In this document: positions 17,259 through 26,784 of the stretch, piece by piece
How the letters are laid out: each line of letters begins with the position of its first letter
Numbering within the stretch: position 1 is the first letter of the stretch
Assembly: GCA_901456055.1 (NCBI GenBank)
Contig: CABDWT010000012.1
Span: forward strand, 62,001-126,000
Origin: Phytobacter ursingii
GTDB taxonomy: Bacteria > Pseudomonadota > Gammaproteobacteria > Enterobacterales > Enterobacteriaceae
Direction of reading: 5' to 3'
DNA: 64,000 nt
The notes under the pieces: generated by a model
The model's input: the letters and a program-made list of their open reading frames with translations, nothing else
Databases searched by the model: none
What the model was told of the DNA's origin: nothing
Position numbers and translations under genes: made by a program

Positions 17259-18449
17259 TTAGCACAGAGCCTGAGCCAGTAAGGTGATAGGGTGTTCACA
17301 GCGAAGGCTGGTGGACATTTCCACCTGCCATTTACAGGTTTCACAATCCGTGATGACCAAATCCGCGCCGCTGGCCTCAATCTGGCGGAACAGTGGTTCG
17401 CCAATGGCCTGCGAGGTGGGGTAGTTTTCACGCTTAAATCCGTACGTCCCCGCAATCCCGCAGCAACGTGAATCCAGTACGTTAAGTTCCAGCCCGGGAA
17501 TCCGTCGCAGCAGATCCAGGGTGTAGTGCGTCCAGCCCATTTTCTCCATATGGCATGGCGTGTGATAAACCACCTTCAATGGCAATGCCTTGAGCTTGAG
17601 CGTATTGCCTTCTTCCAGTTTGCGCCAGATCCAACGCGTTGCCAGGTCGATATGCGGGCGTAACTGATGATTGTCCACGTCCAGCAGATGCGGATATTCA
17701 TCACGCAGGGTGAAGGTGCACGTTGAGGAGGTGGCAATCACCGGAATGCCGTCACCTGTAATGCTCTGTTGCAACGCCCGAATATTAAATTCTGCCTGCT
17801 TTTTCGCTTTGGCAAAATAGCCATTGGCGATCAGCGGCACCCCGCAGCATTTTTCCTGGCGTAACAGTTGCACACCGATTCCCATCGCGTTCAGCACCTG
17901 CAGCAGGTCTTTACCCAATTGCGGATGGTTGTAATTCACATAGCAGCCATGAAAAAACGCCACCTGCTGGTCAAACGCTTTCTGCTTGTCGGCAACGGAG
18001 CGGTACCAGCGGCGGAACGTGCCATGAGAATATTTTGGCAGTGTCCGGTGATGATCGATTTTCAGCGCTTTATCAAGCAACTGGCGAACGGGCTTAAGTG
18101 ACGTGGCGGTATTGACCAGCGGCGCGAATGGCGTGGATAACGACCCCATCAAATCCGTATGGCTCAGGATGGCATTACGCAAAGAAGGCGGAGTGACGGC
18201 ATATTGCGAACGCGCGCGCTGAATAATATCGCCGATCTTCACGCCAGACGGGCACGCCGTTTCACACCGTTTACAGTTGGTGCAGTATTTCAGCGCCTCA
18301 TCAAACAGCGCCGGATCCTTAAGACGTAAACGTTCACCATCAGGCCCCGCCTGTTTCGGACCAGGGTAGGCCGGATTGACCGCACTGACAGGGCAGACGG
18401 TAGTGCAGACGGTGCATTTGATACAGTTTTCAAATTGAGTCGTGGTCAT
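17259..18449 (-). CDS. glpC: Anaerobic glycerol-3-phosphate dehydrogenase subunit C (GlpC)
   Basis: Membrane-associated iron-sulfur subunit of the GlpABC complex, which passes electrons from glycerol-3-phosphate to menaquinone during anaerobic growth. The N-terminus has two [4Fe-4S] clusters (CIKCTVCTTVCP near residues 9-20; CTNCKRCETACPSG near 55-68). Two CCG domains follow (CCGVPLIANGY, CCGIAGTYGF). The start at 18449 (MTTTQFENC) gives 396 residues, as in E. coli, and overlaps the glpB stop by 4 bases; an upstream in-frame start would add 24 unrelated residues. The neighbouring men operon makes the quinone that this complex uses. Confidence 0.95.
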   Translation of the reverse strand: MTTTQFENCIKCTVCTTVCPVSAVNPAYPGPKQAGPDGERLRLKDPALFDEALKYCTNCKRCETACPSGVKIGDIIQRARSQYAVTPPSLRNAILSHTDLMGSLSTPFAPLVNTATSLKPVRQLLDKALKIDHHRTLPKYSHGTFRRWYRSVADKQKAFDQQVAFFHGCYVNYNHPQLGKDLLQVLNAMGIGVQLLRQEKCCGVPLIANGYFAKAKKQAEFNIRALQQSITGDGIPVIATSSTCTFTLRDEYPHLLDVDNHQLRPHIDLATRWIWRKLEEGNTLKLKALPLKVVYHTPCHMEKMGWTHYTLDLLRRIPGLELNVLDSRCCGIAGTYGFKRENYPTSQAIGEPLFRQIEASGADLVITDCETCKWQVEMSTSLRCEHPITLLAQALC

Positions 18450-19702
18450 TTCAGCTCTCCCCGGGCGCAAATTTGTTCTGCGGCATATAGCGCGGTAACC
18501 GCACAAACGCCACCGCCACACCCCTGAGCAACGGCATCAAAACCGCCTAATACAGAGCCCACCACATACAGGTTATCCAGTGTCGCGCCCTGGCGCTGAG
18601 CGTGTAGCGTTGCGTCAGTGATCACGCCAAACTGTTGCCACGGCTGGGCATCAAAGACATTGTCGCGATACCAGCTTTCCCGTCCGGGGCTTTGTAATAC
18701 GTCGAGGTCAAAAATGGCTTCCCGGATGCGATCGCGTTCGGCAATTAAACCATTATTAAAAAAACTGCCGCTGGCGAGCACCACATGGCGGGGACGTAGC
18801 GGAATATCTTCGTGCTTGCGCGTCCACAGTTGGGTCACGCGCCCCTTCTCCATATCAGCGCGGATCACCTCATCGCCAGGCATCCATGTACCTCCGCTCT
18901 GGATAAAGCGTTGCTGCAGGCGTGATTGCATGCGGGTGCCGGGAACCGACGGCGGCAGGGTAGGCAACAAACGCAGTGGGCACGAGAGCTGCTGATTGAG
19001 GCGCGTAAAGACGGCGCTGTCCTGCAGGCCAATACAGGCCGGAAAGTAGAGCACATCGTACTGACGGCTTAACGGCAACAGCGCGCGATACAGCTCATCA
19101 AAATTCTCTGTCACATCCAGTACGCGGGCGATATTGACGGCGCGAAACTCACTCGGGTTATCCCGCACACGATCTAACACTGGCAGCGTTATCTCTTCTG
19201 CGGTCGCATTCATGCCACGTTTTCTCAGTGATGCGGCAGCCAGTTGCGGCTGGAAATCGAGAAATCCACAAATACCGACCACCCCGATGGCGATATCTTT
19301 TGTCGGCTGGAGAGGAATTTCATCAGGGCTTAGCCAGGCCTGGCGGAACGTTCCCAGCGGGGTGACACGCATATGTGGCGTGTCTGCCTCACCTTTAAGC
19401 CTCAGGCCGCAGTCGGCCAGCATGGTCTGGGTCATTTTTGCATAGTGGCGTACTCTTTCAGCACCCAGCAAGGCATAAGGATGTTCGCTTTGCATACGCT
19501 GCAACGCCTCCACCCCGGCGGTGAGGTCGCTGACCGCTTGCCCGTCCGGAAGCCGGGAGAGCAAATCCAGTGAGCCGGAGGAGAAATTGAGTGCGCTCTG
19601 ACCGCGGCTGACAATAGCACAGCGTTGACCGTTTTCGCTCAATCGAATGCCGCAGAGTAATCCGGCGAGGCCGCCGCCGATAATAACCGTATCAAATTTC
19701 AT
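18446..19702 (-). CDS. glpB: Anaerobic glycerol-3-phosphate dehydrogenase subunit B (GlpB)
   Basis: Flavoprotein subunit of GlpABC. The N-terminal Rossmann motif is KFDTVIIGGGLAGLLCGI (residues 2-19), and the C-terminal FAD motif is NLYVVGSVLGGFDAVAQGCGGG. The start at 19702 gives 418 residues (E. coli 419) and overlaps the end of glpA by 11 bases. Longer in-frame starts lie inside glpA and are not credible. This protein is clearly less conserved than GlpA or GlpC. Confidence 0.94.
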   Translation of the reverse strand: MKFDTVIIGGGLAGLLCGIRLSENGQRCAIVSRGQSALNFSSGSLDLLSRLPDGQAVSDLTAGVEALQRMQSEHPYALLGAERVRHYAKMTQTMLADCGLRLKGEADTPHMRVTPLGTFRQAWLSPDEIPLQPTKDIAIGVVGICGFLDFQPQLAAASLRKRGMNATAEEITLPVLDRVRDNPSEFRAVNIARVLDVTENFDELYRALLPLSRQYDVLYFPACIGLQDSAVFTRLNQQLSCPLRLLPTLPPSVPGTRMQSRLQQRFIQSGGTWMPGDEVIRADMEKGRVTQLWTRKHEDIPLRPRHVVLASGSFFNNGLIAERDRIREAIFDLDVLQSPGRESWYRDNVFDAQPWQQFGVITDATLHAQRQGATLDNLYVVGSVLGGFDAVAQGCGGGVCAVTALYAAEQICARGELK

Positions 19703-21314
19703 CAGTTGGCTCCTTTTCCAGCCCGCACAGTCCTTGATAGACCCAACGTGTAAATTCACTTTCTCGTAGTGCATCTCCCCAGGCGACAGGTTTGATGCCT
19801 TTCCAGCGCTCATTCAGGAATGCTGAAAGCTGGCTAAGAGACTCTGTTTCATTGGTCACCCGCATGCTGTGCAGCAAGCCTGCAGCGCGACAGGCGCACA
19901 ACTCACCCTGACATGTGCCCATGCCCACGCGGGTGCGGCGGCGCAGATCCAGTAGGGAGTTAACATTGAGGTTTTCAACGGCGTATTGAACTTCTCCGGC
20001 GGTGACGGCTTCGCATTCGCATACCAGACTACGGCTGTGGCGATCGCTGCCCAGTGAAGCAGGCGTGCGATCGCCATGGCGATAAATGGCCGAGCCACGT
20101 AGCGGCACCGGTAGTGAGATTATTTTTTTCAGCGCCTGCTCTGTAGGCTGTTGTGAGCCCGGCAACGGCGTTGTCGCAGTGATGCAGGGGGTGCTGTGAC
20201 CGAGCTTGCGGCAGACGGCATCGGTGGCCCATTCCGCCATCAGACGATAAGTCATCAGCTTGCCGCCGGTAATGGTGATAAAACCTTCCATGCCGTCGCG
20301 TTGGGCATGGTCAAGCAGCACAATACCGCGACTGACGTTACGTCCTGTCGGGTCATCATCGCTGGCAACCAAAGGGCGGACGCCCGCATAGGCGCGCAGG
20401 ATACGGGTTTGCGCCATCACCGGCGCCAGCTTTTCCCCTTCGCGCAGCAGAATATCGACCTCTTCGGGCGTCACCCGGATGTTATCAATATCCTTATAGT
20501 CGATATGGGTGGAGGTGGTGCCAATCAGGGAGATGGTATCGCCTGGCACGAGGATGTCGGCATCTGCCGGCTTACGGCAGCGGTTTATCACATGTTGGTT
20601 GATACGATGGTCAAGTATCAGCAGGGCGCCCTTGGCCGGAAACATGCGAATACGTAAATCGGCATACTCCGCGATGCGCTGGCCCCAGATCCCGGCGGCA
20701 TTGACCACGACAGGAGCATGCAGGTGGTAAATCTCATGCGTTTGCGGGTGCATCAATTGTACGCCAGTAACCCTGTCGCCCTGGCGGACTAACCCGCAGA
20801 CTTCGTGACCTGTCAGGATTGTGGCGCCATGCTCACGCGCATCAAGCATATTGCTGGCGGTCAGGCGAAAAGGATCCACGGTGCCATCGGGAACACGAAC
20901 AGCGCCCGTCAGTGCCGGGTTGACGCTGGGTTCCATGCGCCGCGCTTCTTCTGGCGTAATGGCCTGCGCGTTAATCCCCGCGCGCTGACAGGCGTCAATA
21001 AAGACTGGCTGGTAAGCCAGATCGTCTTCCGGCAGGGTGATAAATAAGCCGTCTGTAGGCTCAATACAGTGGCGAGCGATACGCTTGAGGATTTGGTTTT
21101 CTGCAATACATTCCCGGGCGGATTCGTTATCGGTCACTGCATAACGCGCACCGCTGTGCAATAAACCGTGATTGCGGCCAGTGGCACCTGTCGCAATATC
21201 ATGGCGTTCAAGCAGCACCACGCGCAGCCCGCGCAATGCACAGTCGCGGGCGATGCCTGCCCCGGTCGCGCCACCGCCGATGATGATGACATCGTAATCG
21301 TTTGAGTTAGCCAT
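19692..21314 (-). CDS. glpA: Anaerobic glycerol-3-phosphate dehydrogenase subunit A (GlpA)
   Basis: Catalytic FAD subunit oxidising sn-glycerol-3-phosphate to dihydroxyacetone phosphate. The FAD-binding motif DVIIIGGGATGAGIARD is at about residues 8-24, followed by the DAO domain (TGATGRNHGLLHSGARY; GFITITGGKLMTYR). The C-terminal BFD-like [2Fe-2S] domain has cysteines in VCECEAVTAGEV and MGTCQGELCACR. The start at 21314 gives 540 residues (E. coli 542) and has a weak GAAGA site; starts at 21341 or 21389 are in frame but lack a ribosome site. It is first of glpABC and divergent from glpT across about 270 bases containing GlpR-like operators. Confidence 0.94.
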   Translation of the reverse strand: MANSNDYDVIIIGGGATGAGIARDCALRGLRVVLLERHDIATGATGRNHGLLHSGARYAVTDNESARECIAENQILKRIARHCIEPTDGLFITLPEDDLAYQPVFIDACQRAGINAQAITPEEARRMEPSVNPALTGAVRVPDGTVDPFRLTASNMLDAREHGATILTGHEVCGLVRQGDRVTGVQLMHPQTHEIYHLHAPVVVNAAGIWGQRIAEYADLRIRMFPAKGALLILDHRINQHVINRCRKPADADILVPGDTISLIGTTSTHIDYKDIDNIRVTPEEVDILLREGEKLAPVMAQTRILRAYAGVRPLVASDDDPTGRNVSRGIVLLDHAQRDGMEGFITITGGKLMTYRLMAEWATDAVCRKLGHSTPCITATTPLPGSQQPTEQALKKIISLPVPLRGSAIYRHGDRTPASLGSDRHSRSLVCECEAVTAGEVQYAVENLNVNSLLDLRRRTRVGMGTCQGELCACRAAGLLHSMRVTNETESLSQLSAFLNERWKGIKPVAWGDALRESEFTRWVYQGLCGLEKEPTDEI

Positions 21315-21388
21315 TTCTTCGTCTTCCGAGCGGGATTCCATGGAAACATTTAGCCACACTGTTGCTATGGATTGTTTGATATCGCGCA

Positions 21389-21411
21389 TATTCGAGCAAA
21401 AAACGAAAATA
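21389..21411. promoter_or_regulatory. Candidate GlpR operator on the glpA side
   Basis: TATTCG (21389-21394) and CGAAAATA (21404-21411) are inverted half-sites of the TTCG/CGAA type bound by the glycerol-3-phosphate repressor. The site lies about 75 bases upstream of the glpA start. Confidence 0.45.
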
Positions 21412-21516
21412 ACCAGGGCTGTTTTATGTCTGAAAGTGGAGCTTTGTCATAAATATGTAACATAAGGTGCGACAAATCGCCTTTTGTCGTTAGAATTTGC
21501 CGGGTAAAAGCGTTGC

Positions 21517-21538
21517 AAACGAAATCATGGTTTCGTTT
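21517..21538. promoter_or_regulatory. Candidate GlpR operator overlapping the glpT -35 region
   Basis: AAACGAAA (21517-21524) and TTTCGTTT (21531-21538) form a perfect 8-bp inverted repeat around a 6-base spacer, with the TTCG/CGAA core of GlpR sites. It abuts the presumed glpT -35 region, a position suited to repression relieved by glycerol-3-phosphate. Confidence 0.65.
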
Positions 21539-21562
21539 TCACTCATTGCAGTTATTTATAAT
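21534..21562 (+). promoter_or_regulatory. glpT promoter
   Basis: A consensus -10 TATAAT is at 21557-21562, 27 bases before the ATG. The -35 position (about 21534-21539, CGTTTT) is poor, which fits an activator-dependent promoter. I did not find a convincing CRP box. Confidence 0.6.
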
Positions 21563-21588
21563 GATAAAACCCTGCCACGGAGGCGTAT

Positions 21589-22941
21589 ATGTTGAGTATT
21601 TTCCGGCCAGAATCCCACCGAGAAAGACTTCCTGAGGAGCGCATCGACCCGGTTTATCGTCGTCTGCGCTGGCAGATTTTTCTGGGTATTTTCTTTGGCT
21701 ATGCGGCCTATTATCTGGTGCGCAAAAACTTTGCGCTGGCCATGCCTTACCTCGTCGAACAGGGCTTTTCGCGAGGCGATTTAGGATTTGCCCTGTCGGG
21801 GATCTCCATTGCCTATGGCTTCTCAAAATTCATCATGGGGTCAGTGTCGGATCGTTCGAATCCGCGCGTTTTTCTGCCCGCCGGCCTGATTCTGGCGGCG
21901 GCAGTCATGTTGTTCATGGGATTTGTCCCGTGGGCGACATCGAGCATTGCCATTATGTTTGTGCTGTTATTTTTGTGTGGCTGGTTCCAGGGGATGGGAT
22001 GGCCACCGTGCGGACGTACCATGGTGCACTGGTGGTCGCAAAAAGAGCGTGGCGGGATAGTGTCTGTATGGAACTGTGCGCACAACGTGGGCGGTGGTAT
22101 TCCTCCCTTGTTGTTCCTGCTGGGTATGGCATGGTTTAACGACTGGCGGGCGGCGCTGTATATGCCTGCGTTTGGGGCAATCATTGTTGCGATCTTCGCG
22201 TTCGCCATGATGCGTGATACTCCCCAGTCCTGCGGCTTACCGCCGATTGAAGAGTATAAAAACGACTATCCGGACGATTACAGTGAAAAGGCGGAAGAGG
22301 AGCTGACGGCGAAGCAAATCTTTATGCAGTACGTCTTCCCGAACCGTCTGCTGTGGTATATCGCCATCGCCAACGTGTTCGTTTATCTCCTTCGCTACGG
22401 CATTCTGGACTGGTCGCCCACCTACCTGAAAGAAGTGAAGCATTTCGCGCTGGATAAATCCTCCTGGGCCTATTTCTTTTATGAATATGCCGGCATCCCC
22501 GGTACGCTGATTTGCGGCTGGATGTCTGACAAAGTGTTTAAAGGTAATCGTGGCGCCACAGGCGTCTTCTTTATGACGCTGGTCACCATTGCCACGATCA
22601 TCTACTGGTTAAATCCAGCGGGTAATCCGACCATAGATATGCTGTGCATGATTGTTATTGGCTTCCTGATCTACGGCCCGGTGATGCTGATTGGCCTGCA
22701 TGCGCTTGAGCTGGCACCGAAAAAAGCGGCCGGTACGGCGGCGGGTTTCACTGGTTTATTCGGCTATCTTGGCGGGTCGGTGGCGGCCAGCGCGATTGTC
22801 GGTTACACCGTCGATTTCTTCGGCTGGGACGGCGGCTTTATGGTGATGATTGGCGGCAGTATTCTGGCGGTACTTTTGCTGATTGTCGTGATGACAGGCG
22901 AACGCAAACATCACGCAGAAGTCGCGGCTAAACGCCGGTAA
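21589..22941 (+). CDS. glpT: Glycerol-3-phosphate transporter GlpT
   Basis: Inner-membrane MFS antiporter (organophosphate:phosphate family) exchanging external glycerol-3-phosphate for phosphate; it also admits fosfomycin. It has 450 residues and 12 predicted membrane segments. [16 protein letters not shown] in TM1 includes the substrate-binding Arg near 45; the second binding Arg is near 269 ([12 protein letters not shown]). ACGGAGG precedes the ATG. In E. coli glpT is followed by glpQ; here it ends in a terminator shared with the convergent yfaE, and glpQ is absent. Confidence 0.97.
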   Translation: MLSIFRPESHRERLPEERIDPVYRRLRWQIFLGIFFGYAAYYLVRKNFALAMPYLVEQGFSRGDLGFALSGISIAYGFSKFIMGSVSDRSNPRVFLPAGLILAAAVMLFMGFVPWATSSIAIMFVLLFLCGWFQGMGWPPCGRTMVHWWSQKERGGIVSVWNCAHNVGGGIPPLLFLLGMAWFNDWRAALYMPAFGAIIVAIFAFAMMRDTPQSCGLPPIEEYKNDYPDDYSEKAEEELTAKQIFMQYVFPNRLLWYIAIANVFVYLLRYGILDWSPTYLKEVKHFALDKSSWAYFFYEYAGIPGTLICGWMSDKVFKGNRGATGVFFMTLVTIATIIYWLNPAGNPTIDMLCMIVIGFLIYGPVMLIGLHALELAPKKAAGTAAGFTGLFGYLGGSVAASAIVGYTVDFFGWDGGFMVMIGGSILAVLLLIVVMTGERKHHAEVAAKRR

Positions 22942-22947
22942 GACAAT

Positions 22948-22972
22948 AAAAAGGGCCGTAAGCGGCCCTTTT
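22948..22972. terminator. Bidirectional terminator between glpT and yfaE
   Basis: AAAAGGGCCG and CGGCCCTTTT form a perfect 10-bp stem with A and T tracts on both sides, so it can work on both strands. The yfaE stop codon (22971-22973) lies at the edge of the hairpin. Confidence 0.9.
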
Positions 22973-23225
22973 ACATATCAATCTCGATATCCCCTTTGGC
23001 TTTGCAGCAGCAGGGTAATATTTCATCAGGCTGGATGAACGCCAGCGGCTCGGTCAGCCAGTCTACCTGACCTGCGACCAGGCGACAGCGGCAGGAGCCG
23101 CAGTAACCTTCGCGACACTGGTATTCCACCGTTACCCGCTGTGATTCCAGCGCCACCAGCAGAGAAGGGTGTTCTTCCTGGCACAACACCTGTGTGCCTG
23201 TCAGACGCAAGGTTACGCGTGTCAT
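22971..23225 (-). CDS. yfaE: [2Fe-2S] ferredoxin YfaE (NrdB cofactor maintenance)
   Basis: Plant-type ferredoxin of 84 residues. The cluster-binding cysteines are in CREGYCGSCRC (about residues 36-46) and in the C-terminal ILPCCCKAKG segment. In E. coli it supplies electrons to rebuild the diferric-tyrosyl radical of NrdB. Its start overlaps the nrdB stop by one base, so it is the third gene of nrdA-nrdB-yfaE. The transcript ends in the terminator shared with glpT. Confidence 0.95.
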   Translation of the reverse strand: MTRVTLRLTGTQVLCQEEHPSLLVALESQRVTVEYQCREGYCGSCRCRLVAGQVDWLTEPLAFIQPDEILPCCCKAKGDIEIDM

Positions 23226-24355
23226 CAGAGCTGGAAGTTACTCAGGTCGTCGGTATCGACTTCAGCGTCAATCTGGCCAACCAGATAAGAGCTGACCTCC
23301 ACTTCCTGCGGAGCGACCTGGACGTTATCGGAGACCAGCCAGGTATTGATCCACGGAATCGGGTTAGATCGGGTCTGGAACGGCAAGTCCAGGCCGACCG
23401 CCTGCATGCGAATATTGGTGATGTACTCAATATATTGCCACAGGATATCTTTATTCAGGCCGATCATGGAGCCGTCGCGGAACAGATACTCTGCCCACTC
23501 TTTCTCCTGCTGAGCCGCCTGGACGAACAGGTCATAACACTCCTGTTTGCACTCTTCGGCAATCTCGGCCATTTCCGGATCATCGCTACCCGAACGCAGC
23601 AGGTTCAGCATGTGCTGCGTGCCGGTCAGGTGCAGCGCTTCATCGCGTGCAATCAGGCGGATGATTTTAGCGTTGCCTTCCATCAATTCGCGCTCCGCGA
23701 AAGCGAAAGAGCAGGCAAAGCTGACGTAGAAACGGATAGCTTCCAGCGCGTTAACGCTCATCAGGCACAGATACAGTTTCTTTTTCAGCTCACGCAGATT
23801 TACGGTCACGGTTTTGCCGTTGACAGTATGGGTACCCTCGCCCAGTAAATGCCAGTAGCTGGTCAGTTCAATCAGCTCATCGTAATAGGCAGAGATGCCC
23901 TCGGCACGTTTCTGGATCTGCTCGTTGGTGACGATATCGTCAAACACAATCGCCGGATCGTTGACGATATTACGGATGATGTGGGTGTAAGAGCGCGAAT
24001 GGATCGTTTCTGAAAACGCCCAGGTTTCAACCCAGGTTTCCAGTTCCGGGATCGAAATTAGCGGTAACAGCGCCACGTTCGGGCTACGCCCCTGAATAGA
24101 GTCCAGCAGGGTCTGGTATTTCAGGTTACTGATGAAAATGTGTTTTTCGTGTTCCGGCAACGCCTGATAATCAATACGGTCGCGGGAAACATCAACTTCT
24201 TCCGGACGCCAGAAAAAGGAGAGTTGCTTTTCAATCAGCTTTTCAAAGATGTCATATTTTTGCTGATCGTAGCGGGCCACGTTGACCGGCTGGCCGAAGA
24301 ACATTGGCTCTTTGAGCTGGTCGTTTTTCGTCTGTGAAAAGGTGGTGTATGCCAT
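23225..24355 (-). CDS. nrdB: Ribonucleotide reductase class Ia, beta subunit NrdB
   Basis: Radical-generating subunit of aerobic ribonucleotide reductase, 376 residues as in E. coli when started at MAYTTFSQT. An in-frame start ten codons upstream is not needed. The iron ligands and radical Tyr are visible: [14 protein letters not shown] (Tyr122 by E. coli numbering) and [14 protein letters not shown]. The conserved C-terminal tail [11 protein letters not shown], which docks on NrdA, is intact. A large palindromic repeat separates it from nrdA. Confidence 0.98.
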   Translation of the reverse strand: MAYTTFSQTKNDQLKEPMFFGQPVNVARYDQQKYDIFEKLIEKQLSFFWRPEEVDVSRDRIDYQALPEHEKHIFISNLKYQTLLDSIQGRSPNVALLPLISIPELETWVETWAFSETIHSRSYTHIIRNIVNDPAIVFDDIVTNEQIQKRAEGISAYYDELIELTSYWHLLGEGTHTVNGKTVTVNLRELKKKLYLCLMSVNALEAIRFYVSFACSFAFAERELMEGNAKIIRLIARDEALHLTGTQHMLNLLRSGSDDPEMAEIAEECKQECYDLFVQAAQQEKEWAEYLFRDGSMIGLNKDILWQYIEYITNIRMQAVGLDLPFQTRSNPIPWINTWLVSDNVQVAPQEVEVSSYLVGQIDAEVDTDDLSNFQL

Positions 24356-24378
24356 GAGTGTGTCCTGTGGTGTGATTT

Positions 24379-24455
24379 CCCTCACCCCGGCCTTCTCCCA
24401 CAGGGAGAGGGGGAAAGAGTTCCCTCTCCCTGTGGGAGAGGGTTAGGGTGAGGGG
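24379..24455. repeat. 77-bp imperfect palindromic repeat between nrdA and nrdB
   Basis: The segment begins CCCTCACCCC and ends GGTGAGGGG. Its inner arms (CTCCCACAGGGAGAGGG and CCCTCTCCCTGTGGGAGAG) pair almost completely, and each arm is itself partly self-complementary. Pyrimidine/purine-rich repeats of this kind are dispersed in intergenic regions of several enterobacteria. Here it lies inside an operon, so the nrdAB mRNA would form a long hairpin just upstream of the nrdB start. Only one copy was noticed in this window. Confidence 0.8.
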
Positions 24456-24460
24456 ATTTA

Positions 24461-26746
24461 TTAAATCTTACATGCGCCGCTTTCGCAGCCATCATCCTGA
24501 ATGGACGGCACCAGATCATCCTGCGCATCTTCCGCACCGTCGCGGGTGTTTTGATAGTACAGGGTCTTCACGCCAAATTTATAGGCGGTGAGCAAGTCTT
24601 TCAGCAATTGCTGCATCGGCACTTTTCCTGACGGGAAACGTGACGGGTCGTAGTTGGTATTTGCAGAGATCGACTGATCGATAAATTTCTGCATGATGCC
24701 AACCAGTTGCAGATAACCGTCATTGTTCGGCATCTCCCACAGCAGCTCATAATTATCTTTCAGCAGCTCATAATCCGGCACTACCTGGCGCAGAATACCG
24801 TCTTTCGACGCCTTGATGCTTACATGACCGCGCGGCGGCTCAATACCGTTCGTGGCATTGGAGATCTGCGATGAGGTCTCCGACGGCATCAGCGCCGACA
24901 ACGTGGAGTTACGCAGACCGTACGTTTTCACCGATTCACGCAGAGCGTCCCAGTCGTAGTGCAGCGGTTCGCTGGTGATACCGTCCAGGTCTTTTTTGTA
25001 GGTATCAATAGGCATAATGCCTTTGGCATAGGTGGTTTCGTTAAACCACGGACACGCGCCTTGCTCTTTCGCCAGGTCGTTCGACGCTTTCAACAGGTAG
25101 TACTGGATTGCTTCGAACGTTTTGTGCGTCAGGTTATTGGCGCTGCCATCGGAGTAACGTTTGCCGTTTTTCGCCAGCCAGTAAGCGAAGTTAATCACGC
25201 CGATACCCAGCGTACGGCGGCCCATTGCGCCACGTTTTGCTGCCGGAATCGGGTAGTCCTGATAATCAAGCAGGGCGTCGAGCGCACGTACCGCCAGTAC
25301 CGCCAGCTCTTCCAGCTCATTCAGGTCAGAAATCGCACCCAGGTTAAAAGCAGACAGCGTACAGAGCGCGATTTCACCGTTTTCGTCGTTCACATCGTCC
25401 AGCGGCTTAGTCGGCAGGGCGATTTCCAGGCACAGGTTAGACTGGCGCACTGGCGCAACCACCGGATCAAACGGGCTGTGGGTATTGCAGTGGTCAACGT
25501 TCTGGATGTAGATACGACCGGTAGAGGCGCGTTCCTGCATCATCAGCGAGAACAACTCAACGGCTTTCACGCGCTGTTTACGGATGCTGTCGTCTTTCTC
25601 ATATTTGGTGTACAGACGCTCGAACTCATCCTGATCGGCGAAGAAGGCGTCATACAGGCCCGGGACATCAGACGGGCTGAACAGGGTGATCTCTTCACCT
25701 TTCAGCAGACGGGTATACATCAGTTTGTTGATCTGTACGCCGTAGTCCATGTGACGTACGCGGTTACCTTCAACGCCACGGTTGTTTTTCAGCACCAGCA
25801 GGCTTTCAACTTCCAGATGCCACATTGGGTAGAACAGGGTTGCCGCGCCACCACGCACACCGCCCTGAGAGCAGGATTTTACCGCGGTCTGGAAGTGTTT
25901 GTAGAACGGGATACAGCCGGTATGGAATGCTTCGCCGCCGCGAATCGGGCTACCCAGCGCACGAATACGACCCGCGTTGATGCCGATACCGGCACGCTGG
26001 GAAACATATTTCACAATGGCGCTGGAAGTAGCGTTGATGGAGTCCAGGCTGTCGCCGCACTCGATCAGCACGCAAGAGCTGAACTGACGCGTCGGGGTAC
26101 GCACACCGGACATAATCGGCGTCGGCAGTGAAATTTTGAACGTGGAGACCGCATCATAGAAGCGCTTCACGTAACTCAGACGCGTTTCGCGCGGATACCC
26201 TGAGAACAGGCAGGCAGCCACCAGGATATACAGGAACTGCGCGCTCTCGTAGATTTCGCCGGTAACACGGTTCTGAACCAGGTATTTGCCTTCGAGCTGC
26301 TTAACGGCCGCGTAGGAGAAATTCATATCGCGCCAGTGGTCGATAAACCCGTCCATCTGCTTGAACTCTTCTTCCGTGTAGTCTTCCAGCAGATGCGTGT
26401 CGTATTTGCCAAGTTCCACCATTTTTACCACGTGGTCATACAGCGCTGGCGGCTCGAACTGGCCGTAGGCTTTTTTACGCAGGTGGAAGATGGCCAGGCG
26501 TGCGGCGAGGTACTGGTAGTCAGGCGCATCGCGGGAAATCAGGTCCGCAGCAGCTTTGATAATGGTCTCGTGAATATCGGACGTTTTGATGCCGTCATAG
26601 AACTGGATATGGGAACGCAGTTCCACCTGAGAGATGGATACATTACTCAGCCCCTCTGCCGCCCAATCCAGCACCCGATGAATTTTGTCGAGATTGATGC
26701 GTTCAGTACCACCATCACGCTTTGTCACCAGCAGACTCTGATTCAT
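24461..26746 (-). CDS. nrdA: Ribonucleotide reductase class Ia, alpha subunit NrdA
   Basis: Catalytic and allosteric subunit reducing ribonucleoside diphosphates; 761 residues, as in E. coli. The N-terminal ATP cone begins LLVTKRDGGTERINLDKIHR. The substrate-site cysteines are in FSSCVLIECGDSLD (Cys225), the thiyl-radical region VRQSNLCLEI (Cys439) and LCTLSAFNLGA (Cys462). The C-terminal redox pair is in CESGACKI. DnaA boxes sit directly upstream. A long open frame on the opposite strand is a coding shadow. Confidence 0.98.
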   Translation of the reverse strand: MNQSLLVTKRDGGTERINLDKIHRVLDWAAEGLSNVSISQVELRSHIQFYDGIKTSDIHETIIKAAADLISRDAPDYQYLAARLAIFHLRKKAYGQFEPPALYDHVVKMVELGKYDTHLLEDYTEEEFKQMDGFIDHWRDMNFSYAAVKQLEGKYLVQNRVTGEIYESAQFLYILVAACLFSGYPRETRLSYVKRFYDAVSTFKISLPTPIMSGVRTPTRQFSSCVLIECGDSLDSINATSSAIVKYVSQRAGIGINAGRIRALGSPIRGGEAFHTGCIPFYKHFQTAVKSCSQGGVRGGAATLFYPMWHLEVESLLVLKNNRGVEGNRVRHMDYGVQINKLMYTRLLKGEEITLFSPSDVPGLYDAFFADQDEFERLYTKYEKDDSIRKQRVKAVELFSLMMQERASTGRIYIQNVDHCNTHSPFDPVVAPVRQSNLCLEIALPTKPLDDVNDENGEIALCTLSAFNLGAISDLNELEELAVLAVRALDALLDYQDYPIPAAKRGAMGRRTLGIGVINFAYWLAKNGKRYSDGSANNLTHKTFEAIQYYLLKASNDLAKEQGACPWFNETTYAKGIMPIDTYKKDLDGITSEPLHYDWDALRESVKTYGLRNSTLSALMPSETSSQISNATNGIEPPRGHVSIKASKDGILRQVVPDYELLKDNYELLWEMPNNDGYLQLVGIMQKFIDQSISANTNYDPSRFPSGKVPMQQLLKDLLTAYKFGVKTLYYQNTRDGAEDAQDDLVPSIQDDGCESGACKI

Positions 26747-26784
26747 GTGAAATTTACCTGTCCGTGAATAAAAATATCCCCCAA

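Noticed and set aside
24959-26131. 390-codon open frame antisense to nrdA
   Set aside because: It is the complement of a highly expressed gene with strong codon bias, which removes stops on the other strand; the translation has no recognisable domain.
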